Below are positions 16,773 through 25,743 of a stretch of 64,000 nt of DNA, in pieces. Made by a program: the position numbers and the translations under genes. A model generated the notes under the pieces. That model searched no databases and was not told where the DNA came from. It saw only the letters and a program-made list of their open reading frames with translations. Source of the DNA: Bacillota bacterium (GTDB lineage: Bacteria; Bacillota; Clostridia; DSM-8532); assembly GCA_023415205.1 (NCBI GenBank), contig JAEZLR010000030.1, positions 1 through 64,000 on the forward strand, read 5' to 3'. Positions within the stretch are counted from its first letter, which is position 1; each line of letters opens with the position of its first letter.

Positions 16773-17089
16773 AAAACACCTCTTGTGAGAGATTAGCCTT
16801 TAAACCAGCTTGCTGAGGTAGAAGATGTCTAGGCTAGCTCTATTCGCTGTGACTTTTACTCCTGACTATCATATCAAACTGTTCATAATTTTTACAATAA
16901 GCACCTTTTTAAAAGGTATATTGATGCACATGCTCACCAAGGGCATATATCAACCACCTCAATTAGGATACGATTGGAGCAAGCTTCCTACGTCTGAAAT
17001 TATCCCTCAAACAGACTTTTAGTGGGTCTTGGGGAAGCTCCCCTACTTTTCACAGAATCCTAATGTTTGCCTATGTTATAGATCAAAGG
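16773..17089. other. Intergenic region without a supported gene
   Basis: This 317-bp stretch separates the ANT(6)-like gene from corA, both on the minus strand. It contains a short GGGGA-AGC-TCCCC hairpin at about 17031-17043 that could be a weak plus-strand terminator. A 65-codon plus-strand frame at 16825-17022 has a GAGG site and a hydrophobic segment, but I recognise nothing in it. Confidence 0.4.
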
Positions 17090-18160
17090 TTACAGCCACT
17101 TTTTTTTCTTAAAATACCTGAGCATGAGGAGGGCAATGACAATCATGACCACCCAGACAAGAGGATAGGCCACGGGGGCCTCCAGCTCGGGCATGAAACG
17201 GAAGTTCATGCCATAAACTCCCGCAATAAAGGTCAATGGGATAAAGACAGTGGAAATAATGGTAAGAACCTTCATGACCTCATTCATCCGGTTGCTCAGG
17301 GTTGAGAGATAGATGTCCAGCATGCCCGAAAGTATGTCACGGATGGTTTCGGTGGTGTCCATAAGCTGGACAACATGGTCGTAAACATCCCGTAAAAAAA
17401 TCTGTGTGGTGGGCTGAATAAGGGGAATCTCATCCCGCTGGAGGGCGCTGGTGACTTCTCTTAAAGGCCAGATCGCCTTATGAAGGGTCAGTGCCTCTCT
17501 TTTAAGGTTCTGTATCCGCTGAAGGGTATCCTCCTTGCTGTTGTCGGTTAAGTAGCCTTCGACCTCCTCAATTTTATCATCCAGGCCGTCGAGAACAACA
17601 AAGTAGTTGTCTACTACGGCATCAATAAGGCTATACATGAGCATATCGGCACCTAACTTGCGAATTTTCCCTATACCGTTGCGTATCCTGTCCCGAATGC
17701 TTTCAAAAACATCAAATCGGTTTAGATCGCCCTCCTGAACAGACAGGACATAATCCTTCCCGACCACCAGACTCACCTGCTCGCTGGAAAGCTCGCCATC
17801 CCTGTAATAAATCATGCGAAGTACGATGTAGAGATAATCACCGTAATCCTCCATCTTGGGCCTTTGGTTGGTGTTGGCCATGTCCTCCAGTACCAGCGGA
17901 TGCAGGCTGAAATGGTTACCGAGTTGGTTGATAAGGTCCAGGTCCGTTATGCCGTCAATATTAATCCATGTAACAGCCTTGGAGTGATGAAAGGCCAGGC
18001 ACTCTTCCAGGGTTGCCGCAGCACGCTCTTTATAGATGTCTTCATTGTAATTAAACACTGAGACATTGGAATTTTCCCTGTATACCCTACCAATATGCAT
18101 GAGACTCCCCGGAGGAAGCCCCGCCTTTTCAGATCTTTTTCTTGGGGTATTCTTCTGCAT
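17090..18160 (-). CDS. corA: CorA-family magnesium/cobalt transporter
   Basis: A 356-residue inner-membrane channel protein. The long N-terminal cytoplasmic domain (LEECLAFHHSKAVTWINIDG, HPLVLEDMANTNQRPKMEDYGDYLYIVLRM) ends in two transmembrane helices. The universal pore motif YGMNF lies in the loop between them, preceded by the helix VFIPLTFIAGV. The C-terminus is basic (FKKKKW), as in homologs. CorA pentamers take up Mg2+ down its gradient. YjbQ lies 22 bp upstream on the same strand. There is no visible M-box leader. Confidence 0.94.
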   Translation of the reverse strand: MQKNTPRKRSEKAGLPPGSLMHIGRVYRENSNVSVFNYNEDIYKERAAATLEECLAFHHSKAVTWINIDGITDLDLINQLGNHFSLHPLVLEDMANTNQRPKMEDYGDYLYIVLRMIYYRDGELSSEQVSLVVGKDYVLSVQEGDLNRFDVFESIRDRIRNGIGKIRKLGADMLMYSLIDAVVDNYFVVLDGLDDKIEEVEGYLTDNSKEDTLQRIQNLKREALTLHKAIWPLREVTSALQRDEIPLIQPTTQIFLRDVYDHVVQLMDTTETIRDILSGMLDIYLSTLSNRMNEVMKVLTIISTVFIPLTFIAGVYGMNFRFMPELEAPVAYPLVWVVMIVIALLMLRYFKKKKWL

Positions 18161-18182
18161 GGCCTACCTGCCTTCCGAAAGG

Positions 18183-18599
18183 TTACTCGCCAATTATTTT
18201 CACTAAAACCCTTTTTTCTCTTTTTCCGTCATATTCCCCGTAAAAAATCTGCTCCCAGGTTCCAAAATCCAATTGTCCCTTGGTAATAGCCACTACCACC
18301 TCACGACCCATGAGCTGACGTTTCATATGGGCATCGGCGTTATCCTCGTAACCATTATGGGCATATTGGGAATGAGGTTTCTCTGGAGCGAGCTTTTCAA
18401 GCCATTTTTCAAAGTCAGCATGGAGGCCCGACTCATCGTCATTAATAAATACACTGGCTGTAATATTCATCGCGTTAGCCAAGAGCAGGCCCTCTTGGAT
18501 ATGGCTCTCTTTGAGGCATTTCTCTATTTCTCCAGTGATATTTAAATAGGCTCTTCGAGTGGGGGTGTTGATTGTGATTTCTTTCCGATAGGACTTCAT
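18183..18599 (-). CDS. YjbQ / UPF0047-family protein
   Basis: A 138-residue single-domain protein of the YjbQ family. Recognisable parts are TRRAYLNITGEIEKCLKES, the conserved GLLLANAMNITASVFINDDE, YAHNGYEDNADAHMKRQLMG and GTWEQIFYGEYDG. Members can partly replace thiamine phosphate synthase when overproduced, but their normal role is not settled. His residues in NGYEDNADAH are the likely metal site. It is probably transcribed together with corA. Confidence 0.88.
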   Translation of the reverse strand: MKSYRKEITINTPTRRAYLNITGEIEKCLKESHIQEGLLLANAMNITASVFINDDESGLHADFEKWLEKLAPEKPHSQYAHNGYEDNADAHMKRQLMGREVVVAITKGQLDFGTWEQIFYGEYDGKREKRVLVKIIGE

Positions 18600-18766
18600 T
18601 TTTTCACTTCCTCCAAACCGGGATTTAACATTATTAAATGATTTTTATTATTTATTTTATACACATTACAGAGGGGTTGAAAAGGGTGGGGATAGAACCG
18701 ATTTTAAAATATCCTAAAAAATGTTGTTAATACTAAAGTTAGGTGGGGGATTTTGCCGATATGTTT

Positions 18767-18804
18767 ACCGGATGATTTTATTATTACCGGATAATTTTAT
18801 TATT
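18767..18804 (+). repeat. Two tandem 19-bp repeats upstream of the c-di-GMP gene
   Basis: ACCGGATGATTTTATTATT (18767-18785) is directly followed by ACCGGATAATTTTATTATT (18786-18804), one mismatch. A partial third copy begins with GGCCGG. The start codon is 39 bp further on. They could be regulator sites or a replication-slippage duplication. Confidence 0.75.
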
Positions 18805-18842
18805 GGCCGGAGCACTAAGCTGCCCGAGGGATAGGTAATAAA

Positions 18843-21800
18843 ATGAGATTTTTACAAAAGAGAAAAAGAGTTGCATTCAGTTATCTCAATTGGGTTATTT
18901 CTTTTGCCTCATTTGCAGGGATGCTTATTTTAGCTCTGCTTCTTTTGAATGGAGATGGGAACGGATATCCGCTTAAGAATCCGAAGACCATCCTTTTTCC
19001 GATGTTTTTCCTGACGGTACTTTTTATCGTCAGTTTCATTAACCAGTACCTGAATTCAAAAAAATACGGTGAAGCCATTTCACATCTTTCCCAATCGATT
19101 GCAAAAGTAGAGGGTGAGACCGCCGCCACTATGCTACCGGAGCGCCTAGAGAATGTGGACATCCTGTCCATATCCGCTATACTCAACCATTCCCTTGAAA
19201 GCCTCAATGAAAAAAATACCAAGCTCCGGGATGAAATTGAAAGAAATGAGCGGCTTTCAGAAAATATTTCGGAGTTCTATGGGCAAATGCGTACCCTAAA
19301 GGATGCGGATCTTAAGTTTGATTTCTTTGAATATGATCTTGAGAAGTCTGAGTTTAGCTTTATTTCAGGTATGATCACGGCCCCACTTTATAATACAGAA
19401 TCCAATGAAATAGAGGCTAAAAAGCTTTTTGAGGATTTCAAAGCCAACGTCAGGCTGGAGGATTTCATCAAGCAAACCCAAAAGAGCCTTCAGGAGGATA
19501 CGCCCTTTTTCTTTGAGTGCAGCCTTGAAAATCGCGGACAAAGGCTTTGGTTCAGATTCTGGGGCCAGCCCAATAAGGATAAAACCCGCATAACGGGAGC
19601 CATAACAGACATCACCCGGGAGATGTATGAAAAGAACGCTGAAAAAGAACGAGCCATCCATGATAATATTACCGGCTTTTACAACCGCAATGCATTATCT
19701 GAGGTAGCCGGAAAGGCCATAGCCGAAGGCGTGGAAGGAGAAAGCGTTGTCTTTGTGTATATTGGTCTGACGGGCTATCAGGAGTTCCAGGAGCGCTTCG
19801 GTATGGTGGCGGGTAACACATACATCCGCGAATGTGCCGAGGTATTTAAGAAGTTTCTCAAGGATTTTCTTATACCCTTCAGGTGGTGGGGATCGGACTT
19901 CCTTGCCTTGGTCAAAGGGGTCAAAAACATGGAGACCTTTAGAAAAGAAATGGTTTCCATTATCAACAAGGTTGAAAAGTATATAGGGGATGTGGACGGC
20001 ATAGCGGTTACCTTTCCCCTGGCAGTGGGATATGCGGTTTCAGGAATACATGGAGAAACCCCTGCCGAGCTTTTGGAATATGCCTCCTTTGCAGAACATG
20101 AAGCCCTTCGCGAAGTGGCCATGAGCCCTAACGAATTTAACCGGGAACGATATGATGAAGCGCGCAGGGCCTCTTTAAGGCGTACCTTCATCAAGGATAT
20201 CATAGACCGCAACCAACTGTTTGTGGTTTTCCAGCCTATTGTTTCCCTTAGAACAGGGGAACTTTTTGGCTTTGAGGCCTTGTCCCGTCCTGCCAATCCC
20301 ATTTATCGCAGCATTGTGGAGCTCATTGATGATGCGGAGGCTTCGGGTCACTATACCATCCTTGAAAAAAGAATGGTCTATAATGCCTTGGATACCTACA
20401 TGGACCGTAATGAAAAATTCAAGGATCAGTTTCTCTTTATCAATACCGCACCTTATGCCACTTTGGACGAGAAAGACTACAACGACATACGGGATCGTTA
20501 CTTCGGTCACATGAAGGTGGTTTTTGAAGTCATCGAACGAAACCGCATGGAACCCGAGGAAATTAACCGTCGTAAATCCATCGTCACCAAGGCGGGGGCC
20601 AAATTTGCCCTAGATGATTTTGGCTCGGGTTATTCCAATCACCTTGCCCTCCTTGCCCTTGAGCCCGATATCATTAAGATCGACCGGGAACTGGTAAGGG
20701 GTATTGACAATGACCTAAGAAAGCAGCATATGCTGGAGGATATGATCAGCTACTCCCGATACAGGGGCACCCGTGTTTTGGCAGAAGGGGTGGAGACCAG
20801 GGATGAGCTGGAAACCCTTTGCCGCATGGGAATAGACTTTGCTCAGGGCTATTATACCGGTAGGCCCAGCGAAAAGCTCCAGGAGCCTGATCCCAAGATT
20901 CAACAGTTCATAAGGGGTATCAGCCACAATAACCAGATCAATATGAAGCAGGTCTACATTATTATTGAAAAGGCATTGGCTATAAAAAGTGAAGAATTGT
21001 CTAAAAATATATCCATGACGACCTATCTGGTGATGAAAATGGGCAAACGCCTGGGTTATAAGAACGAAAAATTAACCGTTTTGGTAATTACAACCCTTTT
21101 CCATGACATTGGTGCGCTTCACCCGGGATGTGAAAAATGGAGAACCGGGGAATGTGGGGAGATGTCAGGACATAGCTTGTATTCCTATTTTCTGCTCAAG
21201 GAGTTTTTTCCATACAGCGAACAAGCGGCTGCTGTCCTTTATCACCATAGACGGTATGATAGCTCAAGTCCGAGGGTGGATCATATCGATATACCCAACG
21301 AGACGTATTTACTGGCTTTGGCAGACGGTATGGCTAAGATTATCAATGGAAGCTCGGAGGAAAACCTGAAGGAACTGCTGTTGGAGGATCTAAAGAATCC
21401 CGGATATAAGGCCGAGTATGCAGAGACTATGAAGGCCCTTATTGAGGAAGGTCTCCTGCGCCGTTTTACCTCGGGGGAATACAGGGATGACCTTTTGGTC
21501 TACATGCAGTCCCTTAAGATGCGGAAGGCTGAAATTGAGAGCATACTGAGAACCTTTATCTATGGCATCACCTTTAGAAGCCCCTATTTTTATTCCCATG
21601 CAAAAACCATGGAGTCCATGGTAAGTCTCATGTCCCGTATGACCAAACAGAATTGGACGCTTGTGGAAAAGGCCCGTATTGCCGCATTGCTTTATAATAT
21701 TGGTATGCTGACCATTGATGACCTGCTTCTGGATAAGGCCCGGACTCCTGAGGAAGAGCACCGGCTTTTTGGGGAGGCCTTGATAACCGTCAGTGCTATT

Positions 21801-22178
21801 TTAAGGGAAGCCGATCTTTTAGACACCGTGGACATGCTCAACGGGGTCATCGGTGAGAAGACCTCCTCGGAAAATCGTATGCTGATGGGCAAGGATATCC
21901 TCAACGGTTCGTACATGCTGAATCTGGCGGATATTTTTTCCACCCTCATCGAAAAGCGCAGCAATCGGTCTGAAATGACCTGTCAAGAGGCCCTGGAGGA
22001 GATCAAACGCAACACTGAGAAATTTAAGGTGTATCGTCCTGTCACCGATATGATAGAGGATTTCATTGAGGACTTTGAAGCCCGAGTGAATTCCACCCGT
22101 TCCGACATGGCTAAACGCTATCAGAATGTGATTTCTAACTATGAGGCTTTCAGAGAATGCATTTCCGGTAATGGTTGA
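18843..22178 (+). CDS. Membrane-anchored PAS / degenerate GGDEF / EAL / tandem HD protein (c-di-GMP signalling)
   Basis: A 1111-residue protein. Two transmembrane helices lie near residues 14-36 and 48-68. A PAS-like region spans about 141-260. A GGDEF domain at about 270-430 has its signature replaced by WGSDF (349-353), so cyclase activity is unlikely. The EAL domain at about 455-680 keeps EAL (478-480), DDFG (591-594), KIDRE and EGVE (648-651), so c-di-GMP hydrolysis to pGpG is expected. Then comes an HD domain with HDIG at 754-757 and HHRRYD near 801, but without GYP. A second HD-like domain has YNIG at 951-954 in place of HDIG and is probably inactive. The domain order is unusual, and the murL-like gene follows with no visible terminator between. 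Confidence 0.88.
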   Translation: MRFLQKRKRVAFSYLNWVISFASFAGMLILALLLLNGDGNGYPLKNPKTILFPMFFLTVLFIVSFINQYLNSKKYGEAISHLSQSIAKVEGETAATMLPERLENVDILSISAILNHSLESLNEKNTKLRDEIERNERLSENISEFYGQMRTLKDADLKFDFFEYDLEKSEFSFISGMITAPLYNTESNEIEAKKLFEDFKANVRLEDFIKQTQKSLQEDTPFFFECSLENRGQRLWFRFWGQPNKDKTRITGAITDITREMYEKNAEKERAIHDNITGFYNRNALSEVAGKAIAEGVEGESVVFVYIGLTGYQEFQERFGMVAGNTYIRECAEVFKKFLKDFLIPFRWWGSDFLALVKGVKNMETFRKEMVSIINKVEKYIGDVDGIAVTFPLAVGYAVSGIHGETPAELLEYASFAEHEALREVAMSPNEFNRERYDEARRASLRRTFIKDIIDRNQLFVVFQPIVSLRTGELFGFEALSRPANPIYRSIVELIDDAEASGHYTILEKRMVYNALDTYMDRNEKFKDQFLFINTAPYATLDEKDYNDIRDRYFGHMKVVFEVIERNRMEPEEINRRKSIVTKAGAKFALDDFGSGYSNHLALLALEPDIIKIDRELVRGIDNDLRKQHMLEDMISYSRYRGTRVLAEGVETRDELETLCRMGIDFAQGYYTGRPSEKLQEPDPKIQQFIRGISHNNQINMKQVYIIIEKALAIKSEELSKNISMTTYLVMKMGKRLGYKNEKLTVLVITTLFHDIGALHPGCEKWRTGECGEMSGHSLYSYFLLKEFFPYSEQAAAVLYHHRRYDSSSPRVDHIDIPNETYLLALADGMAKIINGSSEENLKELLLEDLKNPGYKAEYAETMKALIEEGLLRRFTSGEYRDDLLVYMQSLKMRKAEIESILRTFIYGITFRSPYFYSHAKTMESMVSLMSRMTKQNWTLVEKARIAALLYNIGMLTIDDLLLDKARTPEEEHRLFGEALITVSAILREADLLDTVDMLNGVIGEKTSSENRMLMGKDILNGSYMLNLADIFSTLIEKRSNRSEMTCQEALEEIKRNTEKFKVYRPVTDMIEDFIEDFEARVNSTRSDMAKRYQNVISNYEAFRECISGNG

Positions 22179-22243
22179 TTATAGCCTTTACATTACATAT
22201 AATTGATGGTTGTAAGGAATTCATCCTACCGGAGGTTGAAGAA

Positions 22244-23608
22244 GTGAGCTATCAGCGCTATCTGGAATTGAGAGAGCTATACCCCTGTTTTATCTATGAG
22301 GGGTTTACCATAAAAGAGTCAGACCTTTCCTTTGATGTCACCTATCGCTATACCCTTCAGGGAAAAGAGGGGGATGTGCCCCTCTATCATACCTTCACTT
22401 TAGAAAAGAACTTCACGCAAATTAACTGTGACCCTAAACTTATTGAAAATGCCATCTTCCATTTAGGTCTTGTGGAATCGGTCAACTATTGGAAGGCGGT
22501 ATGCTCTCCTAAGCTCATAATTAAACCTTTTCAGCTTGAAAAGGAACAGAGGGCCTTCTGGGAGAAGCTCTTTTATCATGGTCTGGGTGAATTTTTATAC
22601 TGTAATGGAATCTATGGATATATCAAGGCTGAGGATTTTGTAAGCCTTGAATGTGACAAGGCTGCGCCTGTTCTTACCGGGGCCATGGCCTGTTCGCTCA
22701 AAGGGAACCTCATTCCTGTGGGCGGAGGGAAAGACTCCATTGTTTCATTGGAGCTTCTCAAGGATCATTTTGACCAGAACACTGTCTTTTTACTCGACCC
22801 GAGGAAGGCAGCGGTGGATAGTGCCCTTTGCGCGGGCTACACCCGAGAAAAATCGCTGGTCTGCCACAGAGTTTTTGATCCCACCCTGTTTGATTTTAAC
22901 AAGAGGGGTTATCTCAATGGACATATTCCCTACTCGGCGGTTCTGGCCTTCTGTGCCCTGCTGACCGCACTTTTGGCAGGCCGGAGGCATATTATCCTTT
23001 CCAATGAGGGAAGTGCCAACGAGCCTACTGTGCCTGATACCCTGGTCAACCACCAGTACTCCAAAACCTTCGAATTTGAGAAGGATTTCAGTGATTATGT
23101 CCACGCTTTTATCACGCCGTCAATGGATTATTTTAGCCTTTTGCGCCCCTGGAGTGAAATGCGCATTACCCAGGAGTTTGCCAGGTACTCAAAATATCAC
23201 GATCTGTTTAGAAGCTGTAACCGAGGAAGCAAGGAAAATAAATGGTGTGGCGCCTGCCCTAAATGTCTCTTCGTTTTTATTCTCCTGGCGTCGGAGCTGG
23301 GTGTTGAAGAGACCTCCCGAATCTTTGGTTCTAGGGTTCTGGAAAACAAGGACTTGATCCCTGTTTTGGAGGAGCTTACAGGCGTTTCACCGGTAAAGCC
23401 CTTTGAGTGTGTGGGGACGGTTTCAGAATCAGTTCACGCTTTGGATGTGATTCTCTCCAGATATGAGAACCCATCAAAGGCACCTCTTCTTTTGGAGCAT
23501 TTTGCCTCTATCAGGGATCGGATCAACGACGCTCCCATGGTATATATTGATCCCGACGCCCCCAATCTCATCCCCGAGGGGTTTAGAAAACTGGTCTTGG
23601 GGGAATAA
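22244..23608 (+). CDS. murL: MurL-like UDP-MurNAc-L-Ala-L-Glu epimerase
   Basis: About 454 residues. A PP-loop ATP-binding motif, PVGGGKDSIVS (about 158-168), sits in the middle. A cysteine set C-x9-C-x2-C-x2-C (about 315-331) suggests a metal site. MurL of Xanthomonas uses ATP to epimerise the terminal L-Glu of UDP-MurNAc-L-Ala-L-Glu to D-Glu, and it works with MurD2. The next gene here is a MurD2-type ligase only 24 bp away, which supports the assignment strongly. The GTG at 22244 is chosen because GGAGG lies 8 bp before it. A TTG at 22175 overlapping the previous stop is also in frame, without a ribosome site. I recognise the family by PP-loop, cysteines and neighbour; a profile search would confirm it. 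Confidence 0.8.
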   Translation: MSYQRYLELRELYPCFIYEGFTIKESDLSFDVTYRYTLQGKEGDVPLYHTFTLEKNFTQINCDPKLIENAIFHLGLVESVNYWKAVCSPKLIIKPFQLEKEQRAFWEKLFYHGLGEFLYCNGIYGYIKAEDFVSLECDKAAPVLTGAMACSLKGNLIPVGGGKDSIVSLELLKDHFDQNTVFLLDPRKAAVDSALCAGYTREKSLVCHRVFDPTLFDFNKRGYLNGHIPYSAVLAFCALLTALLAGRRHIILSNEGSANEPTVPDTLVNHQYSKTFEFEKDFSDYVHAFITPSMDYFSLLRPWSEMRITQEFARYSKYHDLFRSCNRGSKENKWCGACPKCLFVFILLASELGVEETSRIFGSRVLENKDLIPVLEELTGVSPVKPFECVGTVSESVHALDVILSRYENPSKAPLLLEHFASIRDRINDAPMVYIDPDAPNLIPEGFRKLVLGE

Positions 23609-23632
23609 CCCCTTTAGGGAGGTGCACAAAAG

Positions 23633-25024
23633 ATGTCTTTAGAGACGCTAACGAGGGATCTTGATGCCCAGCGCATAGCCATTCTGGGCTTTGGCCTTGA
23701 AGGTCACTCCACCTATCACTTTTTAAGGAAGCTATTTCCCTATAAAACTCTGGCCTTGGCGGACAGGGATGGGGCCAGGCTTCAGGAATTTGCTTCCCAA
23801 GCCGGGGATGAAAATCTGGTGCTTCATGGTGGTGAAGGCTATCTGGAGGCCTGTGCCCTCAAGGGCTACACCCTCGTCTTTAAAAGTCCTGGGATTCCCC
23901 TTAAGGATGTGGAGAATTTTTTCCCCAAAGAGTGTATGGAAAGTCAGGCCGGGTTGTTTCTAAAGCTCTTCAAGGACAGAATTGTGGGGATAACAGGAAC
24001 CAAGGGGAAAAGCACCACCGCTCATTTGATACACAGGGCCCTTCTGGCACAGGGCTTTGACGCTGTGACAGTGGGCAATATGGGGAAGCCCGTTCTGGAT
24101 CTGGTTTTTGATGATGTCCCCCACCGAATCTATGTTTTTGAAATGTCCTCCCATATGCTGGAGATTGTATCGGAATCACCTCGTTATGCCATTCTACTCA
24201 ATATTTATCAGGAGCATCTGGATCATTATAAATCCTTCTCCGATTATGCCGAGGCCAAGCTCAACCTGCTGCGCTACCAGCAGGGGGCGGACTATGCCGT
24301 TATCAGCCCCAATGTGCTGAGTTATTGCAAGGGAAAGCTGCCGGGGAAGGGCTCTTTGTTTCTCTTTGATGAAGTCTTCAGGGAAGGTGAGCAGGGAATT
24401 TTCATAGAAAAGGATAGAATGATTTTCCACAAAAATGGTAAAACTTATGATTGTGGCCCCGCACATCTGGAGCGTAAGCTTCTCGGACAGCATAACCTTC
24501 ATAATATTATGGCCTGCCTTGCCCTACTCATAATAATGGGTGTGGAGGACAACCAATACGCTCTTAAAGCAATTGCAGATTTTGGAGGACTTGAACATAG
24601 AATGGAGCCTGTGGGTGAATTCTCGGGCATCAGTTTCTATAATGACTCTATTTCGACCATACCCCAGGCAGCCATTTTCGCCGTAAAGGCTATCAATAAC
24701 GTGGAGACCCTCATTATTGGGGGAATGGATAGAGGAATAGATTATGACGAACTCATCCGCTTTCTGGCCGACGGTTCTGTCCGGAATGTGATATGCCTGC
24801 CCCTAACAGGCCACCTCATCCATGATCGGTTAAAGCCGATGGCAGTCCCCGGTGTGAACCTTCTTAAGGTTGACACCATGAAAGATGCGGTGGAGGAGGC
24901 ATTCAAGGTCACCCAAAAAGGGAAAAGCTGCCTGCTGTCTCCCGCAGCCGCCAGCTACGGCTTTTATAAGAACTTTGAAGAGCGGGGAAGAGTTTTTAAG
25001 GATCTAGTGAAAGCGCATGTTTAA
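23633..25024 (+). CDS. murD2: MurD2-type UDP-MurNAc-L-Ala: L-glutamate ligase
   Basis: A 463-residue Mur ligase with the ATP-binding loop GITGTKGKST (119-128), the carbamoyl-lysine region EMSSHMLEI, and the C-terminal domain. The end reads SPAAASYGFYKNFEERG, while canonical MurD has an Asp where this protein has Gly (SLD against SYG). That change sits at the amino acid site. Together with the adjacent murL, it indicates the MurD2 type, which adds L-Glu to UDP-MurNAc-L-Ala. A strong GGGAGGTG precedes the ATG. Whether the organism also has ordinary MurD and glutamate racemase cannot be seen in this window. Confidence 0.85.
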   Translation: MSLETLTRDLDAQRIAILGFGLEGHSTYHFLRKLFPYKTLALADRDGARLQEFASQAGDENLVLHGGEGYLEACALKGYTLVFKSPGIPLKDVENFFPKECMESQAGLFLKLFKDRIVGITGTKGKSTTAHLIHRALLAQGFDAVTVGNMGKPVLDLVFDDVPHRIYVFEMSSHMLEIVSESPRYAILLNIYQEHLDHYKSFSDYAEAKLNLLRYQQGADYAVISPNVLSYCKGKLPGKGSLFLFDEVFREGEQGIFIEKDRMIFHKNGKTYDCGPAHLERKLLGQHNLHNIMACLALLIIMGVEDNQYALKAIADFGGLEHRMEPVGEFSGISFYNDSISTIPQAAIFAVKAINNVETLIIGGMDRGIDYDELIRFLADGSVRNVICLPLTGHLIHDRLKPMAVPGVNLLKVDTMKDAVEEAFKVTQKGKSCLLSPAAASYGFYKNFEERGRVFKDLVKAHV

Positions 25025-25044
25025 AGCGTTACAGGGCACCTTCT

Positions 25045-25073
25045 TTGACTTTTGTTTGATGGTGGTGTATACT
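25045..25073 (+). promoter_or_regulatory. Promoter of carD
   Basis: TTGACT (25045-25050) and TATACT (25068-25073) are 17 bp apart. The leader to the carD start at 25239 is about 160 bp. Confidence 0.7.
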
Positions 25074-25238
25074 GGAATATAAGTGAGTTAATATCTCCTT
25101 GAAAAGCATGGCATATTTTCGTCACGGCTTTCATACATACATTGGCCTTATCCGGACCCTGATCCCATTTAAGATTGGCACCAGCACTTTCGGATAATGC
25201 AAATGGAACAGTGTATGCTAAGAAGGAGCGGTTTAATT

Positions 25239-25718
25239 ATGTTCAGTATCGGGGATAAGATTGTTTATCCTATGCATGGTGCCGGTATCATTGAGTCCAT
25301 CGAAGAACGTGAAATTCTTGGTGAACTTAAAAGCTATTATGTCATGAAAATGCCAGTTGGGGACATGAAAGTGATGATTCCCATTAATAATGTCGATGGT
25401 ATAGGCATCCGGGACGTTATTGGCCTTCATGATGCAGATGAAGTGTTCAAATCCTTTGGTCAGAGATGCAATGAACAGTCGGCCAATTGGAATAAGAGAT
25501 ACCGTGAGAATATGGTGAAGATCAAAAGCGGTAATGTCTTCGAGGTTGCCGATGTTGTTAAAAGCCTCATCCTGCGGGAGAGAAGCAAGGGTCTTTCCAC
25601 GGGTGAGCGCAAGATGCTCAACAGTGCCAAGCAGATATTAATCAGTGAATTGGTTTTAGCTAAAAATATGAACCCTATGGATGTTGAGGACCTCATTATC
25701 ATGCGATTAACTACCTAG
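25239..25718 (+). CDS. carD: CarD-family RNA polymerase-binding regulator
   Basis: A 159-residue CarD/CdnL protein. The N-terminal Tudor-like domain MFSIGDKIVYPMHGAGIIESIEE resembles the RNA-polymerase-interacting region of transcription-repair coupling factor. The C-terminal half is helical (LILRERSKGLSTGERKMLNSAKQILISEL) and binds promoter DNA. CarD stabilises open complexes, particularly at rRNA promoters. The ATG at 25239 follows AAGGAG. The gene order carD - PIN/TRAM protein - ispD is the same as in many Firmicutes. Confidence 0.93.
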   Translation: MFSIGDKIVYPMHGAGIIESIEEREILGELKSYYVMKMPVGDMKVMIPINNVDGIGIRDVIGLHDADEVFKSFGQRCNEQSANWNKRYRENMVKIKSGNVFEVADVVKSLILRERSKGLSTGERKMLNSAKQILISELVLAKNMNPMDVEDLIIMRLTT

Positions 25719-25743
25719 AATATTGCATTCAAGGGGTGCAAAC

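Noticed and set aside
16134..16796. 220-codon plus-strand frame opposite the ANT(6)-like gene
   Set aside because: It is the antisense shadow of a clearly recognised gene and has no ribosome site.
16825..17022. 65-codon plus-strand frame between the ANT(6)-like gene and corA
   Set aside because: It has a fair ribosome site and a hydrophobic stretch but matches nothing I know and lacks a clear promoter.
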